Assembly (NCBI GenBank): GCA_934230325.1
Contig: CAKQEP010000005.1
Span: 1 to 64,000, forward strand
Source of the DNA: an uncultured Clostridia bacterium
GTDB lineage: Bacteria > Bacillota > Clostridia > Christensenellales > CAG-314
DNA length: 64,000 nucleotides
Direction: 5' to 3'
Below the pieces are notes generated by a model. It saw only the letters and a list, made by a program, of their open reading frames with translations, was not told the origin of the DNA and ran no database searches. Every line of letters starts with the position of its first letter. Position 1 is the first letter of the stretch. Of this stretch, positions 1-8,811 are shown in pieces. The translations under genes were made by a program, and so were the position numbers.

Positions 1-232
1 ATTCTTCTAATGTGGCTAGATATTTGTATATAATATCTCTCAACGCCTTATCAGTTCTTAATACATTTGCTATTTTTGGCCATTCAATTTTTGATTTTTC
101 AAAATCACAACCTAAATAATCAAGAATCCTGCGATGAAGTTCAACTCCCTTCACCGACAAATAAAACTCTGCTTCTTCTTTTTCTTGCTCATTTTCGAAA
201 GCGATAAATGATAACAATTCATTTTTTGTCAT
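1..232 (-). CDS. Unrecognised protein, C-terminus beyond window edge
   Basis: I translated this minus-strand frame by hand: it starts MTKNELLSFIAFENEQEKEE and stays open for 77 codons to the window edge, so the C-terminus is missing. The visible part is acidic and Lys/Glu rich, probably helical, with no motif I recognise. Its ATG overlaps the last 14 bases of the nucleotidyltransferase-like gene upstream, so the two are almost certainly translationally coupled partners. A role as effector or partner of that protein is inference from the coupling only. Confidence 0.55.
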   Translation of the reverse strand, partial: MTKNELLSFIAFENEQEKEEAEFYLSVKGVELHRRILDYLGCDFEKSKIEWPKIANVLRTDKALRDIIYKYLATLEE

Positions 233-854
233 AAGCGTTTACCTGTGCGCAATAATTATTTACGCCCTCCAAAAATATATCGATAGTTGCACAACGTTGC
301 GATTCATCTTTTTGTTTTTCTCTAATAATTTTCGGCAGCACATATTTTTCTAATAAATCTCTTTGATGTGCCACAGCCAGTGCGTTATAGCGCTCATATA
401 TATCTGTATGTTTCGTCGGAAGTTGAACCCAAGTATATTGATTGTTACCGTTTCTTCTGATACGACAAGTTTCATCCGGACTTATAATCACAAAATCAAA
501 AGAAAATTTTTCTGTTTTGGTATTAAATTTACATTCTTCTTTTGAACATCTTACTGTAACAACGGTAGTCGAATCTTCAACTCTTTCATTATCGTGCTTA
601 ACAGTTGTAAATGCCCATAAAAACCTTTTTTTGATGCTTGTAGGGTCCATCTTGCCTTTAGAATTTTCAGTCAATACTATTTGATAATCTAAATCGTACT
701 TCTTATCTTGAACAATACATCTGCGAGTTTGTGAGCCAATAGGACGGCAAAAGAATCTATATTCTTTTCCTAATAGTTTATGTACATCGCGTATAATCTT
801 GTCTGCCCTTTGTCTGGCTTCTGAACTTGCTTTTCTCGTAATCAATTTCACCAT
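219..854 (-). CDS. Putative nucleotidyltransferase-fold protein
   Basis: A 211-residue protein of unknown family. It carries the signature of the polymerase-beta/CD-NTase nucleotidyltransferase fold: Gly-Ser at residues 40-41, then an Asp-Leu-Asp triad at 54-56, then a third hydrophobic-flanked Asp near 120 (FSFDFVII). These would be the metal-binding carboxylates. It is shorter than classical CBASS cyclases (about 300-400 residues), so cyclic-nucleotide synthesis is not established; a tRNA- or protein-modifying transferase, or an antitoxin-like enzyme, is equally possible. I chose the ATG at 854 over the GTG at 863 because a GGGGTGG ribosome site sits 6 bases upstream. The coding DNA is AT-richer than the core genes, and the neighbours (recombinase remnant, type I RM) suggest a defence or mobile context. 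Confidence 0.55.
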   Translation of the reverse strand: MVKLITRKASSEARQRADKIIRDVHKLLGKEYRFFCRPIGSQTRRCIVQDKKYDLDYQIVLTENSKGKMDPTSIKKRFLWAFTTVKHDNERVEDSTTVVTVRCSKEECKFNTKTEKFSFDFVIISPDETCRIRRNGNNQYTWVQLPTKHTDIYERYNALAVAHQRDLLEKYVLPKIIREKQKDESQRCATIDIFLEGVNNYCAQVNAYDKK

Positions 855-874
855 TAAAACCACCCCTATATATA

Positions 875-903
875 ATTATACCATATTTCGTCATTTCTTT
901 CAA
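875..903 (-). promoter_or_regulatory. Promoter of the nucleotidyltransferase gene pair
   Basis: Reading the minus strand, TTGAAA (898-903) and TATAAT (875-880) are separated by exactly 17 bases. The expected start site leaves a leader of only about 15 bases before the ATG at 854. Confidence 0.75.
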
Positions 904-961
904 GTCGTTTTGGCAACACATAGAAAGAAGTCCTAAACAGATGTTTCAGACTTCCCCGCTT

Positions 962-1120
962 TCAAGTATTTTCGTGTATTTGCATTCCGCCTTTCGGGAC
1001 GATGACAATCGAATTGTCTTTCATAACTCGGATATACTCAACAAGGCGACGAATCGTCACATCGTTACATTCCGAAAAATCAAGCCTGTTTGCCACACCT
1101 TTGCGTGAAATTACAAAAAT
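962..1120 (-). pseudogene. C-terminal remnant of a large serine recombinase
   Basis: The minus-strand frame between stops at about 1121 and 962 reads 52 residues ending VPKGGMQIHENT. The stretch with TIRRLVEYIRV followed by a short beta hairpin ending in KGG resembles the C-terminal end of clostridial serine recombinases (VR.LIE.I.V ... KGG). No start codon with a ribosome site and no catalytic domain are present, so I read it as a decayed fragment marking an old insertion beside the RM operon. The rest of the 864-1231 gap holds only a promoter and a terminator. The family match is from memory and moderate. Confidence 0.4.
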
Positions 1121-1188
1121 TCAAAAGTTTACCCACAATTCGTTTCTTTTTACTCTTTTTCAATACCTTTCCGCTCTCCCCTTATGCA

Positions 1189-1219
1189 AAAACGCACCCT
1201 GCGTTTTTAGGTGCGTTTT
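1189..1219 (-). terminator. Terminator after hsdR
   Basis: Perfect 10-bp arms AAAACGCACC and GGTGCGTTTT around an 11-base loop, lying just past the hsdR stop; on the minus strand the stem runs into a T tract. Confidence 0.8.
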
Positions 1220-1231
1220 GGTTGGTTTGTA

Positions 1232-4200
1232 TTATTTATCTTCTCTCAAGCTCTTGTAAATTTCGCTGACAAAGATACCGAGAACCTCTTTCTTCATTTC
1301 GTCGTTAGAAAGAAGCAACGAGAAGAAGTCCTGATTTTGCGAAAGTCCCTCGATCAGCGCGTCGTCGATACCGTCGAAATACGAAAACGCAAAGTCGCTT
1401 TCCGTATTCGCTTTCGCACTCTCGCGCAGTTTTTCAGACTTCATCATCAAGTCTTTGATTTGAAGCATCGCCTTGATTACGACGTCGTTATCGTAGGTTT
1501 TGCCCGTTTTGCTGTTGATTTCGTCGATAATCTCCGAAAGACGTTTCACTTTGTCCTCGTTCAGATTAAAGTCGTCTGCCGTCGGCAGTTTTACGATCGG
1601 ATCGGGCGTAACTTTTGTCGTTTTATGCTCTTCGCCTTTCTTCTGAATAAAGTTGTCCGCTTTAATCTTACCTGACAAATCGAAACCGCCGCCCGGCTGA
1701 GAGATATTTACGAACGATACGAAGTAAGTCAGAAACAGATACTTTTTATGAAGTTCCACGTCCTCGAAGCATGATACCTGTATTAGGAACTCGTAGAAAC
1801 GGATAAAATGCCGCACGACCGCCATTATCTCGATTTGTTTCATCAAATCGTATTCTTTCAGTTTCTTCTCTGCGCGTTGCAGATAGAAGCGCAACTGATT
1901 TTTGTCCTTTGATTCGATAATCTTTTTATAGATTATCTCTGCCGCCATATTCACGTCGTAAGGATCTAAAATCATATACCCGTCGAGTTTCGCTTCCAAA
2001 TCGTATACCGCCGTCGGCGTAACCGAATTTGCAAGCAGAGTCGTGGTATAATACGGTGCAAATGCCTTGACAATATCGTCGTATGTATTCACGAAATCGA
2101 GAACAAACGTCTTTTTCTCAAACGGCGGACAGATACGGTTCAGGCGCGACAGCGTTTGCACCGCATTCACCCCGCGCAACTTCTTCAAAACGTACATTGC
2201 GCAAAGTTTCGGTTGGTCGAAGCCCGTCTGATACTTGTTCGCCACAAGCAAAACGTTGTAATCGTCTGAATCAAACTTCTTCGGCAGTTTATCTTCCGAA
2301 AAGCCGTTCAAAAGCGTTTCCGTGTATTCCGTTTCGTCGTCGGGCAGTTTCACTTTCCCCGAAAACGCCACAAGCGCGTGAATGCCCGCGTAGCCTTTCT
2401 TGGTAACGTAATCTTCAAACGCCTGACGATACTTGACTGCACTCGCGCGGGAAGCCGTAACAACCATCGCCTTTGCCATTCCGCCGAATTCAGATAAAAC
2501 CGTCGTGCGGAAATGTTCGACAATCACTTCCACCCTTTGCGCGATATTCGTTTCGTGCAGTTCCACAAACCGCGCGATTTGCTTTTTGGCTTCCGCCGTC
2601 TTGTACTTCGGATCTTCCGAAATCTCTTTGTTCAGCCGATAATACGTATTGTATTCGGTGAAGTTGGCAAGCACGTCTAAAATAAAGCCCTCTTCTATCG
2701 CCTGTTTCATCGAATACAAGTGGAAGGCTTCTTTCTGCCCTTTCGCGTTCAATCTGCCAAACAAGTCGAGAGTGGTCGCTTTCGGCGTTGCGGTAAAGGC
2801 AAAAATAGAAACGTTCTTTTGTTTTCCGTTGCGACGGATTTCGTCCGCAATCATATCCTGCGTATCGATAACGCCCTCTTCAAAATCGACTTCGCCCGCG
2901 CCGAGCGTCATCGTGATTGCCGCCATATCCTTGCCGGCTGTGGAAGAATGCGCTTCGTCGATAATCACGGCAAAGGTCTTGTTTTTCAGATTCTTTACCG
3001 TGTCCACGATATACGGGAATTTCTGTATCGTCGTGCCGATAATCTTGATATTGCTTTGAAGCGCGAGAGCAAGGTCTGCCGACGAACATTTATCGTCCAT
3101 TACCTTAATGAGTCCCGTCTTGTGTTCGATACCGCGCACCGCGTCCTGCAACTGCCTGTCCACAACTACACGGTCGGTGCAGATAATGATATTATCGAAA
3201 ACGATTTTGTTTTCTTCGTCGTGAAGCGAAGAAAGCCTGTGCGCAAGCCACGCAATGGAATTCGTTTTGCCCGAACCCGCGCTGTGCTGTATCAGATAGT
3301 TTTGCGAAGTGCGGTTGACTTCCACGTCCGCTATCGTTTTGCGGATTACGTCAAGTTGATGATAACGCGGGAACACAACCTTTTCTTTCACTGTGGCTTT
3401 GCCCGTTACTTCGTCCGTTTCTTCCTTGCGCTCGATAAAGATAAACTCCGAGATAAGGTCTAACACCGTATCTTTTTTGAGTATATCTTCCCACATATAA
3501 TAGACGGAATATTTATCGGGATAAACGGGATTGCCCTTGCCCGCGTCTATACCGTTGCCGCTACCCATATTGAACGGCAGAAAAAACGTGCCGTCGTTTG
3601 CAAGGCGCGTCGTCATATACACTTCTTGCAAATCCATTGCAAAGTTGACGATACATCCCGCCTTGAAATAGAACAATCGCGTTTTCGGGTTTCTTTGCGT
3701 GCGGTATTGCAAAATCGCGTCCTGATAACTCTGCCCCGCAAAATTGCATTTGAGTTCAAACGACATAATCGCAAAGCCGTTCAGAAATATTACCAAATCA
3801 ACCCAATCGCTGTCTTTCGTCCGATTGAGTTTTTTCTGATTTGGACATACTTCCTCCATTACGGAAAAAATATTTTTATTGTATTTTGCAAGAAGGTCTT
3901 TGTTGAAAGTCGTTGCGGGCTTGGTGTACATAAGGTCTAACTTATACCCCGCAATTTCCACGCCGTGTTTTAAGACGGATAACAGACTGCTTTTCGCTTT
4001 CGTAATTTCGGTGTTGATAAAGTTGACCACCGTATCTTCGGTAACGTCTTTATACACCTTGCGGATCTGCGCCATCGCTTCGGGCTGTGTATCGTCAAGA
4101 AACTTAAACAGCATTTCACGGTCGATAGCAAATTTAAGGTCAAACTTTGTGTTTTTTCGCTCTGTGTAGCCGTTTTCATTCACGAGTTTATCTATGATAA

Positions 4201-4237
4201 ACCGCTGATATTCTTTTTCGGAAAGTATGTTGTTCAT
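1232..4237 (-). CDS. hsdR: Type I restriction endonuclease subunit R
   Basis: The 1001-residue motor and nuclease subunit of a type I restriction-modification system. Visible motifs: an N-terminal PD-(D/E)XK nuclease core with Asp147 and E-L-K at 161-163; Walker A GSGKT at 321-325; a DEAH box at 427-430; TATP near 480; and the late helicase motif TGFDQP followed by QTLSRLNR. Length and order match the EcoR124-like HsdR family. The complex cleaves unmethylated foreign DNA at a distance after ATP-driven translocation, guided by HsdS. It is last in the operon hsdM-x-hsdS-y-hsdR, 12 bases after the coiled-coil gene. No internal stop or missing motif, so it looks functional. Confidence 0.95.
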   Translation of the reverse strand: MNNILSEKEYQRFIIDKLVNENGYTERKNTKFDLKFAIDREMLFKFLDDTQPEAMAQIRKVYKDVTEDTVVNFINTEITKAKSSLLSVLKHGVEIAGYKLDLMYTKPATTFNKDLLAKYNKNIFSVMEEVCPNQKKLNRTKDSDWVDLVIFLNGFAIMSFELKCNFAGQSYQDAILQYRTQRNPKTRLFYFKAGCIVNFAMDLQEVYMTTRLANDGTFFLPFNMGSGNGIDAGKGNPVYPDKYSVYYMWEDILKKDTVLDLISEFIFIERKEETDEVTGKATVKEKVVFPRYHQLDVIRKTIADVEVNRTSQNYLIQHSAGSGKTNSIAWLAHRLSSLHDEENKIVFDNIIICTDRVVVDRQLQDAVRGIEHKTGLIKVMDDKCSSADLALALQSNIKIIGTTIQKFPYIVDTVKNLKNKTFAVIIDEAHSSTAGKDMAAITMTLGAGEVDFEEGVIDTQDMIADEIRRNGKQKNVSIFAFTATPKATTLDLFGRLNAKGQKEAFHLYSMKQAIEEGFILDVLANFTEYNTYYRLNKEISEDPKYKTAEAKKQIARFVELHETNIAQRVEVIVEHFRTTVLSEFGGMAKAMVVTASRASAVKYRQAFEDYVTKKGYAGIHALVAFSGKVKLPDDETEYTETLLNGFSEDKLPKKFDSDDYNVLLVANKYQTGFDQPKLCAMYVLKKLRGVNAVQTLSRLNRICPPFEKKTFVLDFVNTYDDIVKAFAPYYTTTLLANSVTPTAVYDLEAKLDGYMILDPYDVNMAAEIIYKKIIESKDKNQLRFYLQRAEKKLKEYDLMKQIEIMAVVRHFIRFYEFLIQVSCFEDVELHKKYLFLTYFVSFVNISQPGGGFDLSGKIKADNFIQKKGEEHKTTKVTPDPIVKLPTADDFNLNEDKVKRLSEIIDEINSKTGKTYDNDVVIKAMLQIKDLMMKSEKLRESAKANTESDFAFSYFDGIDDALIEGLSQNQDFFSLLLSNDEMKKEVLGIFVSEIYKSLREDK

Positions 4238-4249
4238 ATATATTCCCCT

Positions 4250-4594
4250 TTATTTTACTATTGCCACAACCAGCGAAGCAATCGCTATTACCGTACTCAC
4301 ACAAAAGGAAACAATACTAATAATCTTTGCTTTTTTCGCTTCTATTTGAGCGCGTTTTTCCTTTTCGTCCAGTTTGGTAATTTGCTTTTTTTGTCTTTCG
4401 TTATCTTCTTGCAATACTTTGATTTGTTCATTGCCCTGTTTTTCTATTCGTTTTAATTGTTCAAGAACCGGTGCTATTTGTTTATTATATTCCGTCTGCC
4501 GTTCTTCTGCCTCCTGTATTTTTTGTTTGAACTTCTTTTTTTCTTGCAATAGCGCAGTATACGCAGAATTCGGATATTCTTCCCCTTGACTCAT
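4250..4594 (-). CDS. Small coiled-coil protein with C-terminal membrane helix
   Basis: A 114-residue protein I do not recognise. Residues 10-85 are dense in Lys, Glu and Gln with heptad-like spacing (coiled coil); residues 90-114 form one hydrophobic helix (IISIVSFCVSTVIAIASLVV), so it would be tail-anchored in the membrane. It overlaps the end of hsdS by 4 bases and ends 12 bases before hsdR, so it is an integral operon member. A membrane protein is not a standard part of type I RM; a function as tether, sensor or accessory toxin is inference. Confidence 0.75.
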   Translation of the reverse strand: MSQGEEYPNSAYTALLQEKKKFKQKIQEAEERQTEYNKQIAPVLEQLKRIEKQGNEQIKVLQEDNERQKKQITKLDEKEKRAQIEAKKAKIISIVSFCVSTVIAIASLVVAIVK

Positions 4595-5901
4595 ATTTTT
4601 ACCTCCTTTTTGCCTGTAACATATTCGTAAATAAGTGATTTTTTGTAACCGTCAAGTATTTCGATTTGCGATTTTTTATCTGCGATAATTTGCTCGATTT
4701 CGGCGCATTTGTTATCGAGATAATCGGCTATTTCCTGCTGCTCGTCAAGGGGTGGCAAAAGTATAATAGTGTTGTTCAAGGCTTCGGAAGGCAAATCCCA
4801 TTGTCCTTCTCTTATTCCTCCCGATAAGCGCCTAAATTCTGTTGCATAGGTTTTGTTTCTCATTAGATAATGGAAATACCTTTTGTTTATTAAATCATCT
4901 GAAAATTCATAGACAAAATATGCCGGACTGACTATACCTTCATAGTTAGATACAGCAACAGAACCTTGCCACGCCTTCATTTTATTTACGACAAAATCGC
5001 CTACTCGAACATATCTATAATCCGAAACATCCTCCGATGTAACATTATGATTGTCGTCACGGCTATCTTTTGGCACAATACCATATTCCCGATACAAAGA
5101 TAAAACTTGTTTATCTATTTGATTTTTTATCCCTCGCTGACGCAAATGGAATTTTAATTTATCCGCTTTCCAATGCAATGGAATAAGCGGCATCCACCCC
5201 GCACCGCTGTCTTTCATCGGGGCTGACGGGTTCAGACCGTGGGTAACGGCTTCGGTAATTACGGAACGCTTATATTGTTCAAGCGTATCGATCTGCGCCT
5301 GAATATCTACTTTCAATCCGTCAATCTTCCCGCACTCCCTATCCAAAAACTCCGCAATTCTCTGTTGCTCGGTAAGCGGCGGAATTGGTACTATTATATT
5401 TCCTATATCTGTTGAGTTAATGTTTCCTAATCCCGACGTAGAATTTTGCATATACGCAAATTGTTCTCTAACAAAAACTGCATTGAAAATAAACCATGCA
5501 TACAACGGATAATATGATTTTTTCAGTCTAATACGTTGTAAAAAGTTAGAGTAATAACATTCATTAGTTGTAAAATAGTCATCAGCCAAAGTGGTTTTTC
5601 CTATATGCAAAGAACTCCCGCTTGATTTAGTAATCAATAAATCATTAGGCTGAATAAGACAATTTTTATATGATATTTCACTTAAATCTCGCTTTGCGGG
5701 GTCTTCAATCATCCATTTTCCATCAATTGTTTGTTCGGTAGAACGCAATACAACTTTATCATTTTCTGTACTTGTTGGTTCGTTTCCCCAAACCCCACCA
5801 TCGTTCGACTTAATTATATTTTTAGCTTTTATGCAAAGCCAATCTTCGGGTATTTTTCCTATCCACTCTATTCCGCTATCTTTCATCTCTCGCATTTTCA
5901 C
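4591..5901 (-). CDS. hsdS: Type I restriction system specificity subunit S
   Basis: The 436-residue DNA-recognition subunit. It has two target-recognition domains (about residues 5-165 and 215-375), each followed by a conserved helical spacer that begins with P(I/L)PPL.EQQ.IA..LD (near 173 and 383). The two spacers pair to set the distance between half-sites. The halves differ strongly in sequence, so the recognised site is asymmetric and bipartite. The first half has the usual opening DSGIEWIGKIPEDW. It overlaps its upstream neighbour by 4 bases. No inverted-repeat alternative hsdS cassette is visible nearby, so I see no phase-variation system. Confidence 0.93.
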   Translation of the reverse strand: MKMREMKDSGIEWIGKIPEDWLCIKAKNIIKSNDGGVWGNEPTSTENDKVVLRSTEQTIDGKWMIEDPAKRDLSEISYKNCLIQPNDLLITKSSGSSLHIGKTTLADDYFTTNECYYSNFLQRIRLKKSYYPLYAWFIFNAVFVREQFAYMQNSTSGLGNINSTDIGNIIVPIPPLTEQQRIAEFLDRECGKIDGLKVDIQAQIDTLEQYKRSVITEAVTHGLNPSAPMKDSGAGWMPLIPLHWKADKLKFHLRQRGIKNQIDKQVLSLYREYGIVPKDSRDDNHNVTSEDVSDYRYVRVGDFVVNKMKAWQGSVAVSNYEGIVSPAYFVYEFSDDLINKRYFHYLMRNKTYATEFRRLSGGIREGQWDLPSEALNNTIILLPPLDEQQEIADYLDNKCAEIEQIIADKKSQIEILDGYKKSLIYEYVTGKKEVKI

Positions 5902-6482
5902 TCTCCGAAATTAGCCAAATATGAAATAAAATCATTTCCAAATGGACTTAACATATATTCTCCCTTTGCATCGTTTGAATATAAAATCATTCCATCTACA
6001 ACCAATTGATTAAATATAGTCACATCATCTTCATTCGCCGAGTCAATCTCTTTTGCGGTCGGTAAAATATAATCTTTCATTATTGAAATATGTCTTGCAG
6101 TATATCTTTCAATCAAGCCCATATACAAGTAAAAGCGTGTTTCGTCTATATTGCCTTCGTATGAATTCGCCGTTGCATTAGCAAGATATTTTAATTTTTC
6201 TTCGTTGCTCGTTTTCATTGCCACTTCGGTTGCCTTTATAATCGCAGTAGTGAATATCTCTGAGGTCCCAAGATCGTCCAAAGTCACTTCCATTTTTGAT
6301 ATTCTATTCTCAAGTGCCTCTTGCCATTTTTTCTGACGTTTTTCCAAACAGTTATTTTTTACTGTGTCATAAATCGACGTTGCCAAAGCACCTCCGACAG
6401 GAATAGCACTAACGGCAGTTTTCCCTGCAATTTCAGCAACTTGAAGAGCCCCTTTTACAAATTTATTCATCTCATTCTCCAC
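5898..6482 (-). CDS. Unrecognised helical protein inside the RM operon
   Basis: A 194-residue protein between hsdM and hsdS. Residues 8-40 are Gly/Ala-rich and hydrophobic (GKTAVSAIPVGGALATSIYD), like a membrane-inserting or oligomerising helix; the middle is amphipathic and the C-terminal third (residues 110-194) looks like a small winged-helix-type domain ending GMILYSNDAKGEYMLSPFG. It overlaps hsdM by 16 bases and hsdS by 4, so it is co-translated with them. I do not recognise the family. The hydrophobic N-terminus plus a possible helix-turn-helix-like end would fit an abortive or guard protein, which is speculation. Confidence 0.7.
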   Translation of the reverse strand: MENEMNKFVKGALQVAEIAGKTAVSAIPVGGALATSIYDTVKNNCLEKRQKKWQEALENRISKMEVTLDDLGTSEIFTTAIIKATEVAMKTSNEEKLKYLANATANSYEGNIDETRFYLYMGLIERYTARHISIMKDYILPTAKEIDSANEDDVTIFNQLVVDGMILYSNDAKGEYMLSPFGNDFISYLANFGE

Positions 6483-8563
6483 CCAAACAAATTTTTGATT
6501 CTTTCGCTCACGCTCTTTTCAAGCGTTAGGAATTTTTCTTCCAACACTTCGCTCTTTTCGGGTTGCGTATATTTGTAAAAATATCTTGTAAACGGTATTT
6601 CCGCGCCGATTTTAATCACGGGCTTTTTCGCGCCGAGATTTTCTTCCCAAAACCATTTCGCGTCCGGAACGTAAGGCAACACTTCACGCGCCATATAGGT
6701 TTCTATATCCTCGGTATATTTCACGATTTCGGTGTCGCGCGTTTCTTTGTCGTAAAGGATATTCCCTTTTTTATCGCGCTGAATTTCCGCCGTTTTGTCC
6801 ATCTCGGAAAGCCCGTCCGCGATACGCTCTGTCAGTTTTTTATCGCACGACAAAATTCCCGAAAGGTACTTGATAAAACTTTCCGGTTCTTTATACACCT
6901 TGTCCGAGATATGCTCTTTCAGCGTTTGCAGAATGTCCTCGTATAACGGCTTTCTTGCAAGCATTTCTTCGTATTTTTTCTTATCTTTATCGGCAAGCGC
7001 AACGCCCTGACTTTCGTAGTCGGCAATCTTCGCTTCGTCGTAAACGCCCGACAGCGCGCCTTTCATCAGCATTTGTTCGATACGCTCTTCCGTAATGGCG
7101 TAACTGCGTTGAAGCGGTTGCATAACGGCGTATTCCTTATAAAGAAACTCCGTATTATCGTAAATCTTGCAAAGGTCGCTCGGCACAAAATCGGCGTAAA
7201 GGTGCGTAATTCTCTTTCTGTCCTCTCTCGTAATTTCATTCTTCTTGTTGCCGACGGCTTTGCGCAGTTTATGGTAAATCTCGGCGGCATTGATAAGTTG
7301 TATTTTGCCTTTGCGTTCTTTGCGCTTATTTTTCGAGAGAATCCAAACGTAGGTCTGAATGCCCGTGTTGTAAAATAAGTCTGTCGGCAAAGCGATAATC
7401 GCTTCAATAAGGTCGCTTTCTAAAAGCCAACGGCGAATCTGACTTTCGCCCGAAGCGGTATCGCCGTTAAACAGCGGCGAGCCGTTTTCGATAATCGCCG
7501 CTCTGCCGCAGAAGTCGTCCATTTTATCCACGGCGGACTGCAAGAAAATCATTTGCGAGTCGCCACCGCTCGGAAGTCCGTGTCCCCATCTGCCCGTTTC
7601 GCCTTTGGCGTATTCGTCGCGCACGGCTTGCTCCTGTCCGTCCTTTGCGTCTTTACCCGACCACGGTGTGCCGAACGGCGGGTTTTCGATAACGAAACGC
7701 ATTTTTGTATCGGCAAAGCAATCGGTTTTGAAGGTATCGACGTGACGGAAATTATCCGAGTCCTGATTTTTGATGAGCATTTCGGCAAGCCCCACTGCGT
7801 AAGACTGCCCCATAAATTCCTGTCCGAACAGTTTAACTTCCGCCGTATGATTATAGTGTTTTATGTAGGTATACGCCGTGGAAAGCATACCGCCCGTTCC
7901 GCAGGCTTGGTCGAGAACGGTGATAACCTTGTGGCTGTCGAAAATATCGTCGCAACCTTCCGCCATTAAAATTTCTACGAGCAATTTGATAATATCTCTG
8001 CCCGTATAAAATTGTCCGGCGTCCACGTTCTGATAAAATCTGCCGATCAGGTTTTCAAAAATGTATCCCATCTTGATACTGTCGTAAGTTTTTATGGATA
8101 GGTCAAGCACGGAAAACGCCTCGACAACGGAATACAGACAGCCGTCCTTTTCCATTTTGTCGATATGCTTGTCCATTTCAAGTTCGGCAAAAATGTCCTT
8201 TACGTTAGCCGAAAAACCGCTGATATAATTTTTGAAGTTCGCCGCAATATGCTTGGAATCGTTGCAGAGTTCTTTTAAGTCGTACTCGCTCGTGTTATAG
8301 AACGAAAACCCCGCGATTTTGCAAAGTGCTTTCGACGGGTAATTCGGGTTTGACTGAAAGGCTTTTAACACCGCCTGTTTCGTATCTTCGAGCGCACACT
8401 CGAAACGGCGCAGAATCGTCATAGGAATTACGACGTCGCCGTATTTATCGGGCATATACGAGCCGCGCAACTTGTTGGCAATGCTCCATATAAAATTCGC
8501 TTCCTGCGTGATGTCTATCGGGTTGTCGTCCCACATCGTATCAAGTATCTTGTTTTCGCTCAT
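6467..8563 (-). CDS. hsdM: Type I DNA methyltransferase subunit M
   Basis: The 698-residue N6-adenine methyltransferase that protects host DNA and joins HsdS and HsdR. An N-terminal helical domain (about 20-165) precedes the catalytic domain with SAM-binding motif DQACGTGG at 218-225 and catalytic NPPFG at 294-298. The length exceeds the usual 500-550 residues because of a Lys/Glu-rich C-terminal extension (about 530-698). First gene of the RM operon, with an AGAGG ribosome site and its own promoter at 8680-8708. DNA here is more GC-rich than the flanking nucleotidyltransferase genes. Confidence 0.95.
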   Translation of the reverse strand: MSENKILDTMWDDNPIDITQEANFIWSIANKLRGSYMPDKYGDVVIPMTILRRFECALEDTKQAVLKAFQSNPNYPSKALCKIAGFSFYNTSEYDLKELCNDSKHIAANFKNYISGFSANVKDIFAELEMDKHIDKMEKDGCLYSVVEAFSVLDLSIKTYDSIKMGYIFENLIGRFYQNVDAGQFYTGRDIIKLLVEILMAEGCDDIFDSHKVITVLDQACGTGGMLSTAYTYIKHYNHTAEVKLFGQEFMGQSYAVGLAEMLIKNQDSDNFRHVDTFKTDCFADTKMRFVIENPPFGTPWSGKDAKDGQEQAVRDEYAKGETGRWGHGLPSGGDSQMIFLQSAVDKMDDFCGRAAIIENGSPLFNGDTASGESQIRRWLLESDLIEAIIALPTDLFYNTGIQTYVWILSKNKRKERKGKIQLINAAEIYHKLRKAVGNKKNEITREDRKRITHLYADFVPSDLCKIYDNTEFLYKEYAVMQPLQRSYAITEERIEQMLMKGALSGVYDEAKIADYESQGVALADKDKKKYEEMLARKPLYEDILQTLKEHISDKVYKEPESFIKYLSGILSCDKKLTERIADGLSEMDKTAEIQRDKKGNILYDKETRDTEIVKYTEDIETYMAREVLPYVPDAKWFWEENLGAKKPVIKIGAEIPFTRYFYKYTQPEKSEVLEEKFLTLEKSVSERIKNLFGWRMR

Positions 8564-8641
8564 CGTATTTATCCTCTGCTCTCGGCTTTTTATTTACCGC
8601 TTCTTGCTTTGGATAGACGAACAAACACACTTTATTTTGTT

Positions 8642-8662
8642 CGCCTATTCACATAATAGGCG
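8642..8662. repeat. Palindrome in the hsdM leader
   Basis: Perfect inverted repeat CGCCTATT-5-AATAGGCG lying about 18 bases downstream of the hsdM -10 box, so inside the transcribed leader. It could be an operator or an RNA hairpin. A diverged copy lies at 8791-8811. Confidence 0.65.
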
Positions 8663-8679
8663 GCTTTACCCTATGCTAT

Positions 8680-8708
8680 ATTATACCATAAAAAAGAAGA
8701 AAGGTCAA
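8680..8708 (-). promoter_or_regulatory. Promoter of the type I RM operon
   Basis: Minus strand: TTGACC (8703-8708), 17-base spacer, TATAAT (8680-8685), giving a leader of about 110 bases to hsdM. The 8564-8934 gap holds this promoter and the two related palindromes; I see no other gene in it. Confidence 0.85.
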
Positions 8709-8790
8709 TATAAAGCCTTTTTGCGTAAGTGAAAATATCTTGTTTTTCCATAAATCTTTTCGATAGGTTAACGCAACTTTTTCGATTGTT

Positions 8791-8811
8791 CGCTTATTAT
8801 GCGAATAGACG
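8791..8811. repeat. Diverged second copy of the leader palindrome
   Basis: CGCTTATT-5-AATAGACG, same arm length and loop as 8642-8662, with matching flanks (TTGTTCGC on the left, GGCTTT on the right). The RM promoter lies between the two copies, the pattern expected for paired operators. Confidence 0.5.

Noticed and set aside
219..854. Calling the nucleotidyltransferase gene a CBASS cyclase
   Set aside because: Only the metal-binding pattern is visible, the protein is about 100-200 residues too short and no Cap effector is identified.
4591..5901. Phase-variable hsdS cassette
   Set aside because: No second hsdS, inverted repeat or complete recombinase gene was found near it.
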